Positions 9,219-18,203 of a DNA stretch of 64,000 nucleotides are shown here, one piece after another. The DNA comes from Streptomyces sp. NBC_00078 (GTDB lineage: Bacteria; Actinomycetota; Actinomycetes; Streptomycetales; Streptomycetaceae). The position numbers and the translations under genes are program-made. Position 1 is the first letter of the stretch. Each line of letters starts with the position of its first letter. Below the pieces are notes generated by a model, which was not told where the DNA came from, ran no database searches, and was given only the letters and a program-made list of their open reading frames with translations. The DNA lies in assembly GCF_026343335.1 (NCBI RefSeq), contig NZ_JAPELX010000001.1:2418001-2482000 (forward strand), in the 5' to 3' direction.

Positions 9219-10595
9219 GTGTCCTACTTTGACGCCGCTTCCGCTGCCCCTCTCCATCCCGTTGGCCGTCAGGCGCTGTTGGCCTCTCTTGACGAAGGGT
9301 GGGCCGACCCTTCCCGGCTGTACCGGGAAGGCCGTCGGGCGCGGATGCTGCTGGACGCCGCGCGGGAGGCTGCTGCCGAGGCCGTGGGGTGCCGGCCTGA
9401 CGAACTCAGCTTCACCTCTTCCGGCACGCGGGCCGTACACGCGGGGATCGCGGGAGCGTTGGCCGGGCGGCAGCGCGTGGGACGTCACCTGATCGTGTCA
9501 GCGGTCGAACACTCCTCCGTGCTCCATTCGGCCGAAGCCCACGAAGCAGGCGGGGGGACGGTCACGCAGATCGCGGTGGACCGCACGGGAGCGGTGAACG
9601 CACGGTCGTACGTGGACGCGCTGCGCCCCGACACCGCGCTCGCCTGTCTTCAGTCCGCCAATCACGAGGTGGGGACCGAGCAGCCGGTGGCCGACGTTGC
9701 CGCCGGGTGCCGGGAGGCCGGGGTGCCGCTGTTGGTGGATGCGGCGCAGTCGCTGGGGTGGGGGCCGGTCGAGGGCGACTGGTCGTTGCTCGCGGCCAGT
9801 GCTCACAAGTGGGGTGGGCCCTCGGGGGTGGGACTGCTCGTCGTACGGAAAGGGGTGCGGTTCGCGCCGCAAGGGCCCGTGGACGAGCGGGAGTCGGGGC
9901 GTGCGCCCGGCTTCGAGAACCTGCCTGTCATTGTCGCGGCAGCGGCTTCGCTGCGGGCGGTGCGCGCGGAGGCGGCACAAGAGGCGGTACGGCTGCGGGA
10001 ACTGACGAAGCGGATCCGGGTCCGGGTGGCTCAGTCGGTGCCGGACGTGGAAGTGGTCGGGGATCCGGAGCGGCGACTGCCGGGGATCGTCACCTTCTCC
10101 TGTCTCTATGTCGACGGGGAGACACTGCTGCACGAGCTGGACCGGGAGGGTTTCTCCGTCTCGTCCGGATCGTCCTGTACGAGCAGCACGCTGACGCCGA
10201 GCCATGTGCTGAAGGCGATGGGGGCGCTGAGTGAGGGGAATGTGCGGGTTTCTTTGCCGACGGGGACGACCCGGGAGGAAGTGGAGCGGTTCCTGGAGGT
10301 GCTGCCGGGGGCGGTGGCGGGGGTGCGGGAGAAGCTCGGGGCTCCGGCCCCGGCCACGACCGTGCAGCAGGACGTTCTCGTCGTCGACGCTCTCGGCAGG
10401 CGCTGCCCGATCCCCGTGATCGAACTCGCCAAGGTCATCGGGGGCGTCCCGGTCGGCGGCACGGTGCGGGTGCTGTCCGACGACGAGGCGGCGCGGCTGG
10501 ACATTCCTGCGTGGTGCGAGATGCGGGGGCAGGAGTACCTGGGCGAGGAGCCGGCGGACCAGGGCTTCGCGTACCTGGTCCGCCGGGTGTCGTAG
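9219..10595 (+). CDS. Cysteine desulfurase-TusA sulfurtransferase fusion
   Basis: 458-residue fusion. Residues 1-370 are a class V aminotransferase-fold, NifS/IscS-like cysteine desulfurase with the PLP lysine in SAHKWGG (Lys197) and an active-site-loop Cys in SGSSCTSS. Residues about 385-458 form a TusA/SirA domain with the GRRCPIP motif, whose Cys (about 396) accepts persulfide. The fusion suggests that sulfur is handed directly from desulfurase to TusA domain. It starts at GTG 9219 (VSYFDAASAAPL). It is convergent with adoK, one base apart. The sulfur acceptor is unknown; erpA, lipA and nadA in this window need Fe-S clusters. Confidence 0.9.
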   Translation: MSYFDAASAAPLHPVGRQALLASLDEGWADPSRLYREGRRARMLLDAAREAAAEAVGCRPDELSFTSSGTRAVHAGIAGALAGRQRVGRHLIVSAVEHSSVLHSAEAHEAGGGTVTQIAVDRTGAVNARSYVDALRPDTALACLQSANHEVGTEQPVADVAAGCREAGVPLLVDAAQSLGWGPVEGDWSLLAASAHKWGGPSGVGLLVVRKGVRFAPQGPVDERESGRAPGFENLPVIVAAAASLRAVRAEAAQEAVRLRELTKRIRVRVAQSVPDVEVVGDPERRLPGIVTFSCLYVDGETLLHELDREGFSVSSGSSCTSSTLTPSHVLKAMGALSEGNVRVSLPTGTTREEVERFLEVLPGAVAGVREKLGAPAPATTVQQDVLVVDALGRRCPIPVIELAKVIGGVPVGGTVRVLSDDEAARLDIPAWCEMRGQEYLGEEPADQGFAYLVRRVS

Positions 10596-10596
10596 C

Positions 10597-11571
10597 TCAG
10601 GCCAGGTGCTTCTGGACCTCGGCCGCCGCCTCGTCGCCGTACGCCTTGGTGAAGCGGTCCATGAAGTGACCGCGGCGCAGCTGGTACTCCTGGGTGCCGA
10701 CCGTCTCGATGACGAGCGTGGCGAGCATGCAGCCGACCTGGGCCGCGCGCTCCAGGGAGACGCCCCAGGCCAGGCCGGAGAGGAAGCCGGCGCGGAAGGC
10801 GTCGCCGACGCCCGTGGGGTCGGCCTTGCGCTCCTCCTGCGCGCAGCCGACCTCGATCGGGTCCTCGCCCTTGCGCTCGACGCGGACTCCGCGGGCGCCC
10901 AGGGTCGTGATGCGGTGACCGACCTTGGCGAGGATCTGCTCGTCGCTCCAGCCGGTCTTGGACTCGATGAGGCCCTTCTCGTACTCGTTCGAGAAGAGGT
11001 ACGTGGCGCCCTCCAGCAGTATCCGGATCTCGTCGCCGTTCATCCGGGCGATCTGCTGGGAGAAGTCGGCGGCGAAGGGGATCGACCGGGAGCGGCACTC
11101 CTCGGTGTGCCGGAGCATGCCCTCGGGGTCGTCGGCGCCGATCAGGACCAGGTCGAGGCCGCCCACGCGGTCCGCGACGGTCTTCAGCTCGATCAGGCGG
11201 GCCTCGCTCATCGCGCCCGTGTAGAAGGAGCCGATCTGGTTGTGGTCGGCGTCGGTGGTGCACACGAAGCGGGCGGTGTGCAGGGTCTCGGAGATGCGGA
11301 CCGAGTCGGTGTCGACGCCGTGCCGGTCCAGCCAGGAGCGGTACTCGTCGAAGTCGAAGCCCGCGGCGCCGACCAGGATCGGCTGTGTGCCGAGCTGGCC
11401 CATGCCGAAGGCGATGTTCGCGCCTACGCCGCCCCGGCGTACGTCGAGGTTGTCGACCAGGAAGGAGAGCGAGACCGTGTGCAGCTGGTCCGCGACGAGC
11501 TGGTCGGCGAAGCGGCCGGGGAAGGTCATGAGGTGGTCGGTGGCGATGGAGCCGGTGACTGCGATGCGCAC
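10597..11571 (-). CDS. adoK: Adenosine kinase-like PfkB-family sugar kinase
   Basis: 324-residue ribokinase-family kinase. The N-terminus (RIAVTGSIATDHLMTFPGRF) and the catalytic DPTGVGDAFRAGFL motif closely match, as I recall it, the mycobacterial adenosine kinase AdoK/CbhK (Rv2202c), which is also 324 residues and also lies beside the cta genes. The likely reaction is adenosine + ATP to AMP + ADP, that is, purine salvage. The GTG at 11569-11571 is supported by AGGAGAG about 7 nt upstream; longer frames reach into non-coding DNA. The substrate is inferred from similarity, so a generic carbohydrate kinase is the fallback. Confidence 0.9.
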   Translation of the reverse strand: MRIAVTGSIATDHLMTFPGRFADQLVADQLHTVSLSFLVDNLDVRRGGVGANIAFGMGQLGTQPILVGAAGFDFDEYRSWLDRHGVDTDSVRISETLHTARFVCTTDADHNQIGSFYTGAMSEARLIELKTVADRVGGLDLVLIGADDPEGMLRHTEECRSRSIPFAADFSQQIARMNGDEIRILLEGATYLFSNEYEKGLIESKTGWSDEQILAKVGHRITTLGARGVRVERKGEDPIEVGCAQEERKADPTGVGDAFRAGFLSGLAWGVSLERAAQVGCMLATLVIETVGTQEYQLRRGHFMDRFTKAYGDEAAAEVQKHLA

Positions 11572-11713
11572 GGGGGATCTCTCCTGTGGGGAGACGGATT
11601 GACAGTTCACGCTACCGGGTCGTAGCGGGGCGCTGAAGAGGGGCTCCGAAGAGGCCAGAACTACCCGATAGTAGATCTTTCTTCGCAGGCTGGTACGTGC
11701 ATACCGTTCCGCT

Positions 11714-11926
11714 ATGACGAACCTCAAGGTCCATGCCCCGGTCCCGGTCGACCTGGAAGGCGACCTCGCGTCGCTGCGCGGCGACTGTGCCCGGATGGTC
11801 CCCCACTGGACCGCTCCCGACCGGGTCACTTCCCTTCCGGTCTCCCCGTCACTCATCCACGGGGTGAGGGTGCCGCAGAAGTCGGCCCGCCTGCTGGACG
11901 CGATGTCGGACTACGGCGACTGAACC
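11714..11926 (+). CDS. Small hypothetical protein
   Basis: About 70-residue ORF beginning MTNLKVHAPVPVD and ending AMSDYGD. Third codon positions are strongly GC-biased throughout, which supports real coding, and the opposite strand has no rival gene. There is no convincing ribosome site, no membrane segment and no recognisable domain. It lies between divergent adoK and the large membrane-anchored gene. Confidence 0.55.
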
Positions 11927-12085
11927 CGGCTCGGTGGTACCCGATCGGCGCATTCGAGGGAACCGCGCGCTCCCCCGCTGCGTCCCATCGCCGTCCCCCG
12001 TAAAGGGGATGCGCGATACGACCCTCCAGCAGGCCGTTTTGACAGGGCCGGGTCAGGGTCATGGGACAGCAGAAGGAGCGATGCG

Positions 12086-13837
12086 GTGAACACCGAGCGA
12101 CCCGACAACGACGCCGACGGCTCCGACGAGGAGCGGGGCGACACCGGCTCCGCGGCGGAGCAGGGTGCCGTGGCCGGACAGGACGCCGAGGGTTCCGGCG
12201 CCCAGGGGGACGGCGCACAGGCCGCCGGCGCCCAGGTCGAGGAGACCGAGGCCGTCGAGGCTTCCGTGGCCGACGAAGGTGACGCCGAGGCCGTCGAGGC
12301 TTCCGTGGCCGACGAAGGTGACGACGGTGTCCCCGACGCCACACCCGATCCGGGCGCGGATCACCCGCGGCCGCCCGGCCGCCGCTCCCCCGTGCTCGTC
12401 GCCTCCGTCGTCGCCGCCGTGCTGCTCGTGGGAGGCGGCGGGGCCTATCTCACCGCATCCGCCACCGGGGGGTCCGGCGGTCGTACCGGCTCCGGGGCCT
12501 CCGGCGACGACAGCACTCCCCCGCCACTCGCGCTCGACGGCTACTCCCAGGGCGGTTCGAACGGGATCGCGCCCGGGGAGCCCAACCCGTACGGCGTGAC
12601 GTACAAGGTCGACGGCACTCTGCCCGCCGGACCCGGCTCCGCGCCCGTGTACCGGGCGGCCGGTGAGGTCACCAAGGACGAGGTGGCCCGGCTGGCGAAG
12701 TCCCTCGGTCTGGCCGGGGCGCCGGTGGCGCGGGGGCAGGGCTGGCAGGTCGGGCCCGCCAAGGACGGGTCGGGGCCGAGCCTGGTGGTGAACAGGCAGG
12801 CGCCGGGGACGTGGACGTTCCACCGGTACGCGGCCGGCACCGACGCCTGCCAGAGCATCACCGCGTGCACCAAGGATCCCGCGAACCCGGCCGGCGCCAC
12901 GGTGAGCGAGGCGGCCGCGAAGAAGGCCGCGGCGCCCGTGCTGAAGGCGGTAGGCCAGGACGACGCGAAGGTGGACGCGAGCCAGGTCATGGGCGCCCAG
13001 CGCGCGGTGAACGCGAACCCGTTGGTCGGCGGGCTGCCCACATACGGCTGGACGACCGGGCTGACGGTGAGCGCACAGGGCGAAGTGGTCGGTGGCAGCG
13101 GCCAGTTGAAGGCACCGGTCAAGGGCGACACGTATCCCGTGCTGGGGGCGAAGAAGACGCTGGAGCTGCTGAACTCGGCGCCCACGACCGGCCACCGCAT
13201 GGGCATCGGCGGCTGCGCCAGCCCCGTACCGCTGAAGGACCGGCTGGAGGCGCCGTGCGGTCAGTCGACCTCGGGGGCCGGTGCGAAGCCGGCGAAGGAG
13301 ACCGTCACGATCGACGGCGCGGTGTTCGGGCTGGCCGCCCGGCCCGTGGACGGGCGGCAGGCGCTGGTGCCGTCCTGGCTGTTCGAGGTGAAGGGCGCGG
13401 GCGCGCGGCACGGCTTCTCGGTGACGTATCCGGCCGTCGACCCGAAGTACCTGGCGTCGGACTCGGGCACCGCGTCCCAGGAGCCGACCCCGTCGGCGAG
13501 CGCCCCGGGCGACGAGCCGACCTCGGCGCCGGCCACCCGGGACGTCAAGGTGGACGGCTACACGGCGGACGGCAAGGAGCTGACCGTGAGTTTCACGGGC
13601 GGCGTGTGCGCCGACTACACGGCGAAGGCGAGCGAGAGCGCGGACGAGGTGACCGTGACGGTGACCGAGAAGCCCTGGAAGGGCAAGATCTGCATCATGA
13701 TCGCCAAGGAGTTCCAGAAGACGCTGCAGTTGGACGAGCCGCTCGGTGACCGGAAGGTCGTGGGCTCGGACGGCAGGGGGATCGCGCTGGTGAAGCCGGG
13801 AGCGCGGCTGCCGCGCGCTGCGGCCGGGGTGCAGTAG
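12086..13837 (+). CDS. Membrane-anchored extracellular protein, function unknown
   Basis: 583-residue protein. The first 100 residues are acidic and Ala/Gly-rich and contain a 13-residue tandem duplication. One transmembrane helix follows (about 100-124, VLVASVVAAVLLVGGG), then a large extracytoplasmic region with a Pro/Ser/Ala-rich linker (about 465-490) and a small C-terminal domain. Four cysteines in the outer part (CQSITAC, GGCAS, APCGQ) could form disulfides. The GTG at 12086 follows AGAAGGAG. I recall a Streptomyces homologue in the same position but no function. Its neighbours give no pathway. Confidence 0.85.
   Translation: MNTERPDNDADGSDEERGDTGSAAEQGAVAGQDAEGSGAQGDGAQAAGAQVEETEAVEASVADEGDAEAVEASVADEGDDGVPDATPDPGADHPRPPGRRSPVLVASVVAAVLLVGGGGAYLTASATGGSGGRTGSGASGDDSTPPPLALDGYSQGGSNGIAPGEPNPYGVTYKVDGTLPAGPGSAPVYRAAGEVTKDEVARLAKSLGLAGAPVARGQGWQVGPAKDGSGPSLVVNRQAPGTWTFHRYAAGTDACQSITACTKDPANPAGATVSEAAAKKAAAPVLKAVGQDDAKVDASQVMGAQRAVNANPLVGGLPTYGWTTGLTVSAQGEVVGGSGQLKAPVKGDTYPVLGAKKTLELLNSAPTTGHRMGIGGCASPVPLKDRLEAPCGQSTSGAGAKPAKETVTIDGAVFGLAARPVDGRQALVPSWLFEVKGAGARHGFSVTYPAVDPKYLASDSGTASQEPTPSASAPGDEPTSAPATRDVKVDGYTADGKELTVSFTGGVCADYTAKASESADEVTVTVTEKPWKGKICIMIAKEFQKTLQLDEPLGDRKVVGSDGRGIALVKPGARLPRAAAGVQ
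12245..12322 (+). repeat. 39-nt in-frame tandem duplication
   Basis: Two adjacent 39-nt units (12245-12283 and 12284-12322) differ only at their first base. Each encodes (T/A)EAVEASVADEGD in the acidic N-terminal part of the membrane-anchored protein. Near identity suggests a recent duplication or an expandable repeat. Confidence 0.9.
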
Positions 13838-13853
13838 CCGTTCGGAGAAACGC

Positions 13854-13890
13854 GAAGGCGGCGGCCCCCTCGGAGGGGGCCGCCGCCTTC
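13854..13890. terminator. Bidirectional hairpin terminator
   Basis: GAAGGCGGCGGCCCC and GGGGCCGCCGCCTTC pair perfectly over 15 bp around a short loop between two convergent genes. With CTTC/GAAG ends it can serve transcripts from both sides. Confidence 0.85.
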
Positions 13891-13933
13891 GGCGTGTTCA
13901 GTTGTCCAGTGAGCTTCGGCCGGTCGGCGGGGC

Positions 13934-14290
13934 TTAGCTGAAGGAGTCGCCGCAGGCGCAGGAGCCCGTCGCGTTCGGGTTGTCGATCGTGAAGCCCTGC
14001 TTCTCGATGGTGTCGACGAAGTCGACGGACGCGCCGCCCAGGTACGGGGCACTCATGCGGTCGGTGACCACCTTGACGCCGCCGAAGTCCTTGACCACGT
14101 CGCCGTCGAGGGAGCGCTCGTCGAAGAAGAGCTGGTAGCGCAGGCCGGAGCAGCCGCCGGGCTGGACGGCGACACGCAGGGCCAGGTCGTCACGGCCTTC
14201 CTGGTCGAGCAGGGCCTTGACCTTCGCCGCGGCGGCGTCGGACAGGATGATGCCGTCGGTGACGGTGCTGGTCTCGTCCGATACGGACAT
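13934..14290 (-). CDS. erpA: A-type iron-sulfur carrier (HesB/IscA/ErpA)
   Basis: 118-residue Fe-S cluster carrier or insertion protein. The three cluster-binding cysteines are visible: Cys47 in PGGCSGL, and Cys111 and Cys113 in the C-terminal GSCACGDS. It likely delivers clusters to apo-enzymes such as quinolinate synthase, which is transcribed divergently from the next gene. The ATG is at 14288-14290. The gene is monocistronic and closed by the hairpin at 13854. Confidence 0.93.
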   Translation of the reverse strand: MSVSDETSTVTDGIILSDAAAAKVKALLDQEGRDDLALRVAVQPGGCSGLRYQLFFDERSLDGDVVKDFGGVKVVTDRMSAPYLGGASVDFVDTIEKQGFTIDNPNATGSCACGDSFS

Positions 14291-14491
14291 CTACATCTCT
14301 CCCGGGTTGTACGGAGACTGCTTGCCGACGTTTTCAACCGCCGGAGGCACGGATTCATTCCGAGCCGGGCAACTTGTCTTTTCGCCTGTCCTTTCATGCT
14401 CGCACACCCGCGACGAAGCGAACAGCGGCCCAATGGCCCCCTCCGGCACGGCACCGGGATTCATGTCACATCGACGTTATGACCATCGTCA

Positions 14492-14529
14492 AACTGACGT
14501 GAACCGGGTTATGATAGATAACGTCAGTT
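14492..14529. promoter_or_regulatory. Nested inverted repeats upstream of nadA
   Basis: AACTGACGT (14492-14500) and ACGTCAGTT (14521-14529) are perfect 9-nt inverted arms. Inside them GTTAT-gatag-ATAAC (14508-14522) is a second palindrome, which contains TATGAT, a good -10 match. The block is unusually AT-rich for this genome and ends 41 nt before the nadA start. An NAD-responsive repressor operator over a promoter is plausible, but no known motif is claimed. Confidence 0.5.
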
Positions 14530-14569
14530 CGACGAAAAGCACTCCCGCAGAACAGAAAGGGTGCGTGTC

Positions 14570-15766
14570 GTGACCACCGCCCAGACCCCGGAGCTCGACG
14601 TACAGCCGACTCCTCTTGCCCTGCTGCTCCTCGGCCGCGAGGCCGACCCGAAGAGCGAGCGCGGCGTCGAGTGTCCCGGTGACCTGCCCTCGCCGTCCGA
14701 CCCGGACCTCGTGGCACGCGCCCGCGCCGCGAAGGAGAAGCTCGGCGACAAGGTCTTCGTGCTCGGCCACCACTACCAGCGCGACGAGGTCATCCAGTTC
14801 GCCGACGTCACGGGTGACTCCTTCAAGCTGGCCCGGGACGCGGCGGCTCGTCCGGAGGCGGAGTACATCGTGTTCTGCGGTGTGCACTTCATGGCGGAGT
14901 CCGCGGACATCCTGACGTCGGACGACCAGAAGGTGGTCCTGCCCGACCTCGCCGCCGGCTGCTCGATGGCCGACATGGCGACGGCCGAGCAGGTCGCCGA
15001 GTGCTGGGACGTGCTGACCGAGGCCGGCGTGGCCGAGCAGGTCGTGCCCGTCTCGTACATGAACTCGTCCGCCGACATCAAGGCGTTCACGGGCAAGCAC
15101 GGGGGCACGATCTGCACCTCGTCCAACGCCGAGCGGGCCCTGGAGTGGGCCTTCGAGCAGGGTCGGCCCGGTGCGACCAAGGTCCTGTTCCTGCCCGACC
15201 AGCACCTCGGGCGCAACACCGCCGTGCGGGAGCTGGGCATGTCCCTGGAGGACTGCGTCGTCTACAACCCGCACAAGCCGGGCGGCGGGCTGACGGCCGA
15301 GCAGCTGCACGCCGCGAAGATGATCCTGTGGCGCGGCCACTGCTCGGTGCACGGCCGCTTCAGCCTGGAGTCGGTCGAGGACGTCCGCGCCCGCATCCCC
15401 GGGGTGAACGTGCTCGTGCACCCCGAGTGCCGGCACGAGGTGGTGTCCGCGGCGGACCACGTCGGCTCGACCGAGTACATCATCAAGGCGCTGGAGGCGG
15501 CCCCGGCCGGCTCGAAGTGGGCCATCGGCACGGAGCTGAACCTGGTGCGCCGGCTGGCGAACCGTTTCGCGCCCGAGGGCAAGGAGATCGTCTTCCTCGA
15601 CAAGACGGTCTGCTTCTGCTCGACCATGAACCGCATCGACCTCCCCCACCTGGTCTGGGCCCTGGAGTCGCTGGCCGAGGGCAATCTGGTCAACCGGATC
15701 GAGGTCGACAAGGAGACCGAGGCGTTCGCGAAGCTCGCGCTGGAGCGGATGCTGGCGCTGCCGTAG
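14570..15766 (+). CDS. nadA: Quinolinate synthase
   Basis: 398-residue [4Fe-4S] enzyme condensing iminoaspartate and dihydroxyacetone phosphate to quinolinate in NAD synthesis. LGHHYQRDEVIQFADVTGDS near residue 65, the CGVHFMAES motif, HPECRHEV and the late Cys pair in CFCSTMNRI are family hallmarks. GTG at 14570 (VTTAQTPELD) is chosen because AGAAAGG lies 9 nt upstream; the GTG at 14561 would abut it. nadB and nadC are not in the window. The gene is convergent with the kinase gene. Confidence 0.95.
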   Translation: MTTAQTPELDVQPTPLALLLLGREADPKSERGVECPGDLPSPSDPDLVARARAAKEKLGDKVFVLGHHYQRDEVIQFADVTGDSFKLARDAAARPEAEYIVFCGVHFMAESADILTSDDQKVVLPDLAAGCSMADMATAEQVAECWDVLTEAGVAEQVVPVSYMNSSADIKAFTGKHGGTICTSSNAERALEWAFEQGRPGATKVLFLPDQHLGRNTAVRELGMSLEDCVVYNPHKPGGGLTAEQLHAAKMILWRGHCSVHGRFSLESVEDVRARIPGVNVLVHPECRHEVVSAADHVGSTEYIIKALEAAPAGSKWAIGTELNLVRRLANRFAPEGKEIVFLDKTVCFCSTMNRIDLPHLVWALESLAEGNLVNRIEVDKETEAFAKLALERMLALP

Positions 15767-15787
15767 CCCGTCTGCCGCGGCCCCCGT

Positions 15788-18001
15788 TCACCCCGCCGAG
15801 ACCGGTGTCCGGCCGGGGTGGGCCGGGTCGAGGGTGAAGATCGTGCCGTCGGCGGTCGCCACCACCAGGGCGCCCTTGTCGAACAGCACGACGGGCTCGA
15901 GCCCACTGGCCAGCACCTCGGCACGGGCAGCGGTCTCCCACAGCACCGTGCCCCGCGCCACGTCCAGGGCCGCCACCCGTCCGCTCGGGCCGGCCACGTA
16001 CGCGGTGCGCCCCACGGCGTCCACCGAGACCTGGCCGGACGACTCCAGGGTGGTGCGGGACTCCCAGACCCGCGCCCCCGTCAGCGGCGAGACGGCGGTC
16101 ACCAGGCCGCTGGAGGTGGAGAAGTAGAGCGTGCCGCGTGCCAGGGCCACGGTCCCCCGGTACCGCTGGGGCAGTGCTGTCACCTCGCGCTTCCCGCTCC
16201 CGGGGTCGACGCGCACGATACGGGTGTACGTCAGGTCTTTGCTGACCGCGACCGCGTCCGCGTCGGACTCCACGAACAGCAGCTTCCCGTCGAGGGCGCC
16301 GACGAAGCTGCCGCTGTCCGCGGGTGAGGACAGGCGCCGTACGGAGCCGTCGGAGGGGTCGATGACGATGAACTCCGTGTCGTCGTCCGCCGAGTCGGTG
16401 ACGCACTCGACGTACGGACGGTCCTCCAGGTCGAGCAGGGTGCAGAAGTGCTTCGCCGGCAGGGACGCCTTCCAGCGCTCCTTGCCGTCGGCCACCGAGC
16501 GGGCGGTCACCGACCGGCCGTCGGCCTCCAGCATGAGGGCCAGTCCGGCGACGTCGATCGAACCCGGGCTGCCCTTGTACACCTTCCGGGACCAGAGTCT
16601 CCCGCCGTTGTCGCGGTCGAGGGCGACGAGGGACTGTTCCTGGGTGAAGCCGAACTTGTTGTTGACGAGCAGCTGGACGAGCACCACGTCGCCCTCGGCG
16701 CCGACGACCGACGACACGTACCGGTCGGCCGGGACCCCGGCGGGCGCGATGCCGGCGCGCCAGAGGATCGTGCCGGTGGCGGCGTCGATCCGTTCCGGGA
16801 GGAGTGCGTTGCCGCCGCAGTAGACGGAGCCCTGGTCCACCGCGCAGTGCGGCGCCATGTCCGTGCCGTGCACGTCCGGCGCCTTCGTCACTCCGCTCAC
16901 GGCGGTTGCGGTCACCCCCGTCTGCCACGGCTTCCAGCCGGCCGGGAGCCCCGGCCGGCTGGACGAGGCGGGGCCCACCGGCGGGGAGTCCGAAAACCCC
17001 GGCCCGAACCCGACGTAGACCAGCAGCCCCAGGCCCAGTGCGCCGACCGCGGCCCACACCGGGCGTAGACGGCCGCGGCGGCCGGAGCCGGTAGTGGTGG
17101 TACGGCCGGACGCGATCCCCGGGCCTGTCTCCGCGTCGGCCCGCGGCGCGGACCGGCGCAGGGTCGTCGTGAGCGGCTCGTCCTCCGTGGGCTCGGGCAG
17201 GACTGCCGCGAACTCGTGGGCCAGTTCGTCGAGTTCGGGCCGGTCCTTGGCCTCCTTGGCCAGGCAGCGCTCCAGGACGGTGCGCAACGGGCGCGCCACC
17301 CCCTCCAGCACGGGCTCGTTGTGGACCACGCGGTAGGCGGTCAGATAGGGGCTGTCGGCGTCGAACGGGCCCCGGCCGGTGACGGCGAACACCAGCAGGG
17401 CACCGAGCGAGAAGACGTCCGAGGCGGGGCCCACCGTACGGGCGTCGGTGAGCTGTTCCGGGGACATGAAGGGCGGGGTGCCGATCATCTGCCCGGTCTC
17501 GGTGAGGGTGTTGTGGTTCTCGGCCGCGCGGGAGATGCCGAAGTCGATGACGCGGGGACCGTCCTCGGCCATCAGGACGTTGGCGGGTTTCAGGTCCCGG
17601 TGCACGACCCCGGCCCGGTGGATCTCCCGCAGCGCCTCCACCAGCCCCAGGGCCAGCTGCCGCAGTTCGGCGCCGCGCAGCCGGCCCTCCCCACGGATCC
17701 GCTCGGCGAGGGAGCGGCCGGGCACGTACTGGGTGGCCATCCAGGGCCGTACCGCCTCCGGGTCGGCGTCCACGACAGGGGCGGTGAAGGCTCCGCTCAC
17801 CTTGCGGACCAGCTCGATCTCCTGGCGGAAGCGGGCCCGGAAGACCTGGTCCTCGGCGTACTGGGCGTGCACCACCTTGACCGCGACCTCGCGGCCTGAG
17901 CGGGATCTGGCCCGGTAGACGATGCCCATGCCACCGGACCCGAGCCGATCGGCCAAGGTGTAGCCGCCGACCGATTTCGGGTCGTCCTTGCGCAGGGGCA
18001 C
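15788..18001 (-). CDS. Membrane Ser/Thr protein kinase with extracellular PQQ-like propeller
   Basis: 737-residue PASTA-less STPK. The N-terminal cytoplasmic kinase domain (about 13-270) has a glycine-rich loop (LGSGGMGIVYRA), AVKVVH, the catalytic HRDLKPANVL, DFGISRA and MSPEQL. A single transmembrane helix follows (about 317-336). The outer part (about 350-737) has repeated beta-propeller strands of the PQQ/WD-like type (GTILWRAG, GGRLWSRKV, GARVWESRT, GTVLWETA) and cysteine pairs. It likely senses an extracellular ligand. The start is GTG at 17999-18001. No cognate substrate is evident. Confidence 0.93.
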   Translation of the reverse strand: MPLRKDDPKSVGGYTLADRLGSGGMGIVYRARSRSGREVAVKVVHAQYAEDQVFRARFRQEIELVRKVSGAFTAPVVDADPEAVRPWMATQYVPGRSLAERIRGEGRLRGAELRQLALGLVEALREIHRAGVVHRDLKPANVLMAEDGPRVIDFGISRAAENHNTLTETGQMIGTPPFMSPEQLTDARTVGPASDVFSLGALLVFAVTGRGPFDADSPYLTAYRVVHNEPVLEGVARPLRTVLERCLAKEAKDRPELDELAHEFAAVLPEPTEDEPLTTTLRRSAPRADAETGPGIASGRTTTTGSGRRGRLRPVWAAVGALGLGLLVYVGFGPGFSDSPPVGPASSSRPGLPAGWKPWQTGVTATAVSGVTKAPDVHGTDMAPHCAVDQGSVYCGGNALLPERIDAATGTILWRAGIAPAGVPADRYVSSVVGAEGDVVLVQLLVNNKFGFTQEQSLVALDRDNGGRLWSRKVYKGSPGSIDVAGLALMLEADGRSVTARSVADGKERWKASLPAKHFCTLLDLEDRPYVECVTDSADDDTEFIVIDPSDGSVRRLSSPADSGSFVGALDGKLLFVESDADAVAVSKDLTYTRIVRVDPGSGKREVTALPQRYRGTVALARGTLYFSTSSGLVTAVSPLTGARVWESRTTLESSGQVSVDAVGRTAYVAGPSGRVAALDVARGTVLWETAARAEVLASGLEPVVLFDKGALVVATADGTIFTLDPAHPGRTPVSAG

Positions 18002-18203
18002 GCCCGAATCCCTTTCCCGCGTACTGAAGTTGGAGGCACAGAATACGCAGCGAGGGGACTCTGCCGGCCGGGGGCCCGGCCGCCCCTACGAGAAGGTCAC
18101 ATGCCGGCGGGCAGCGGTTCCTTCGGACCGGGTGCGGAGGCCGCTACGCCCCAGCTCCGACTCCCGCTTGCCGGTGTGGACTTCCTGCTGGCTCGGTCGA
18201 AGC

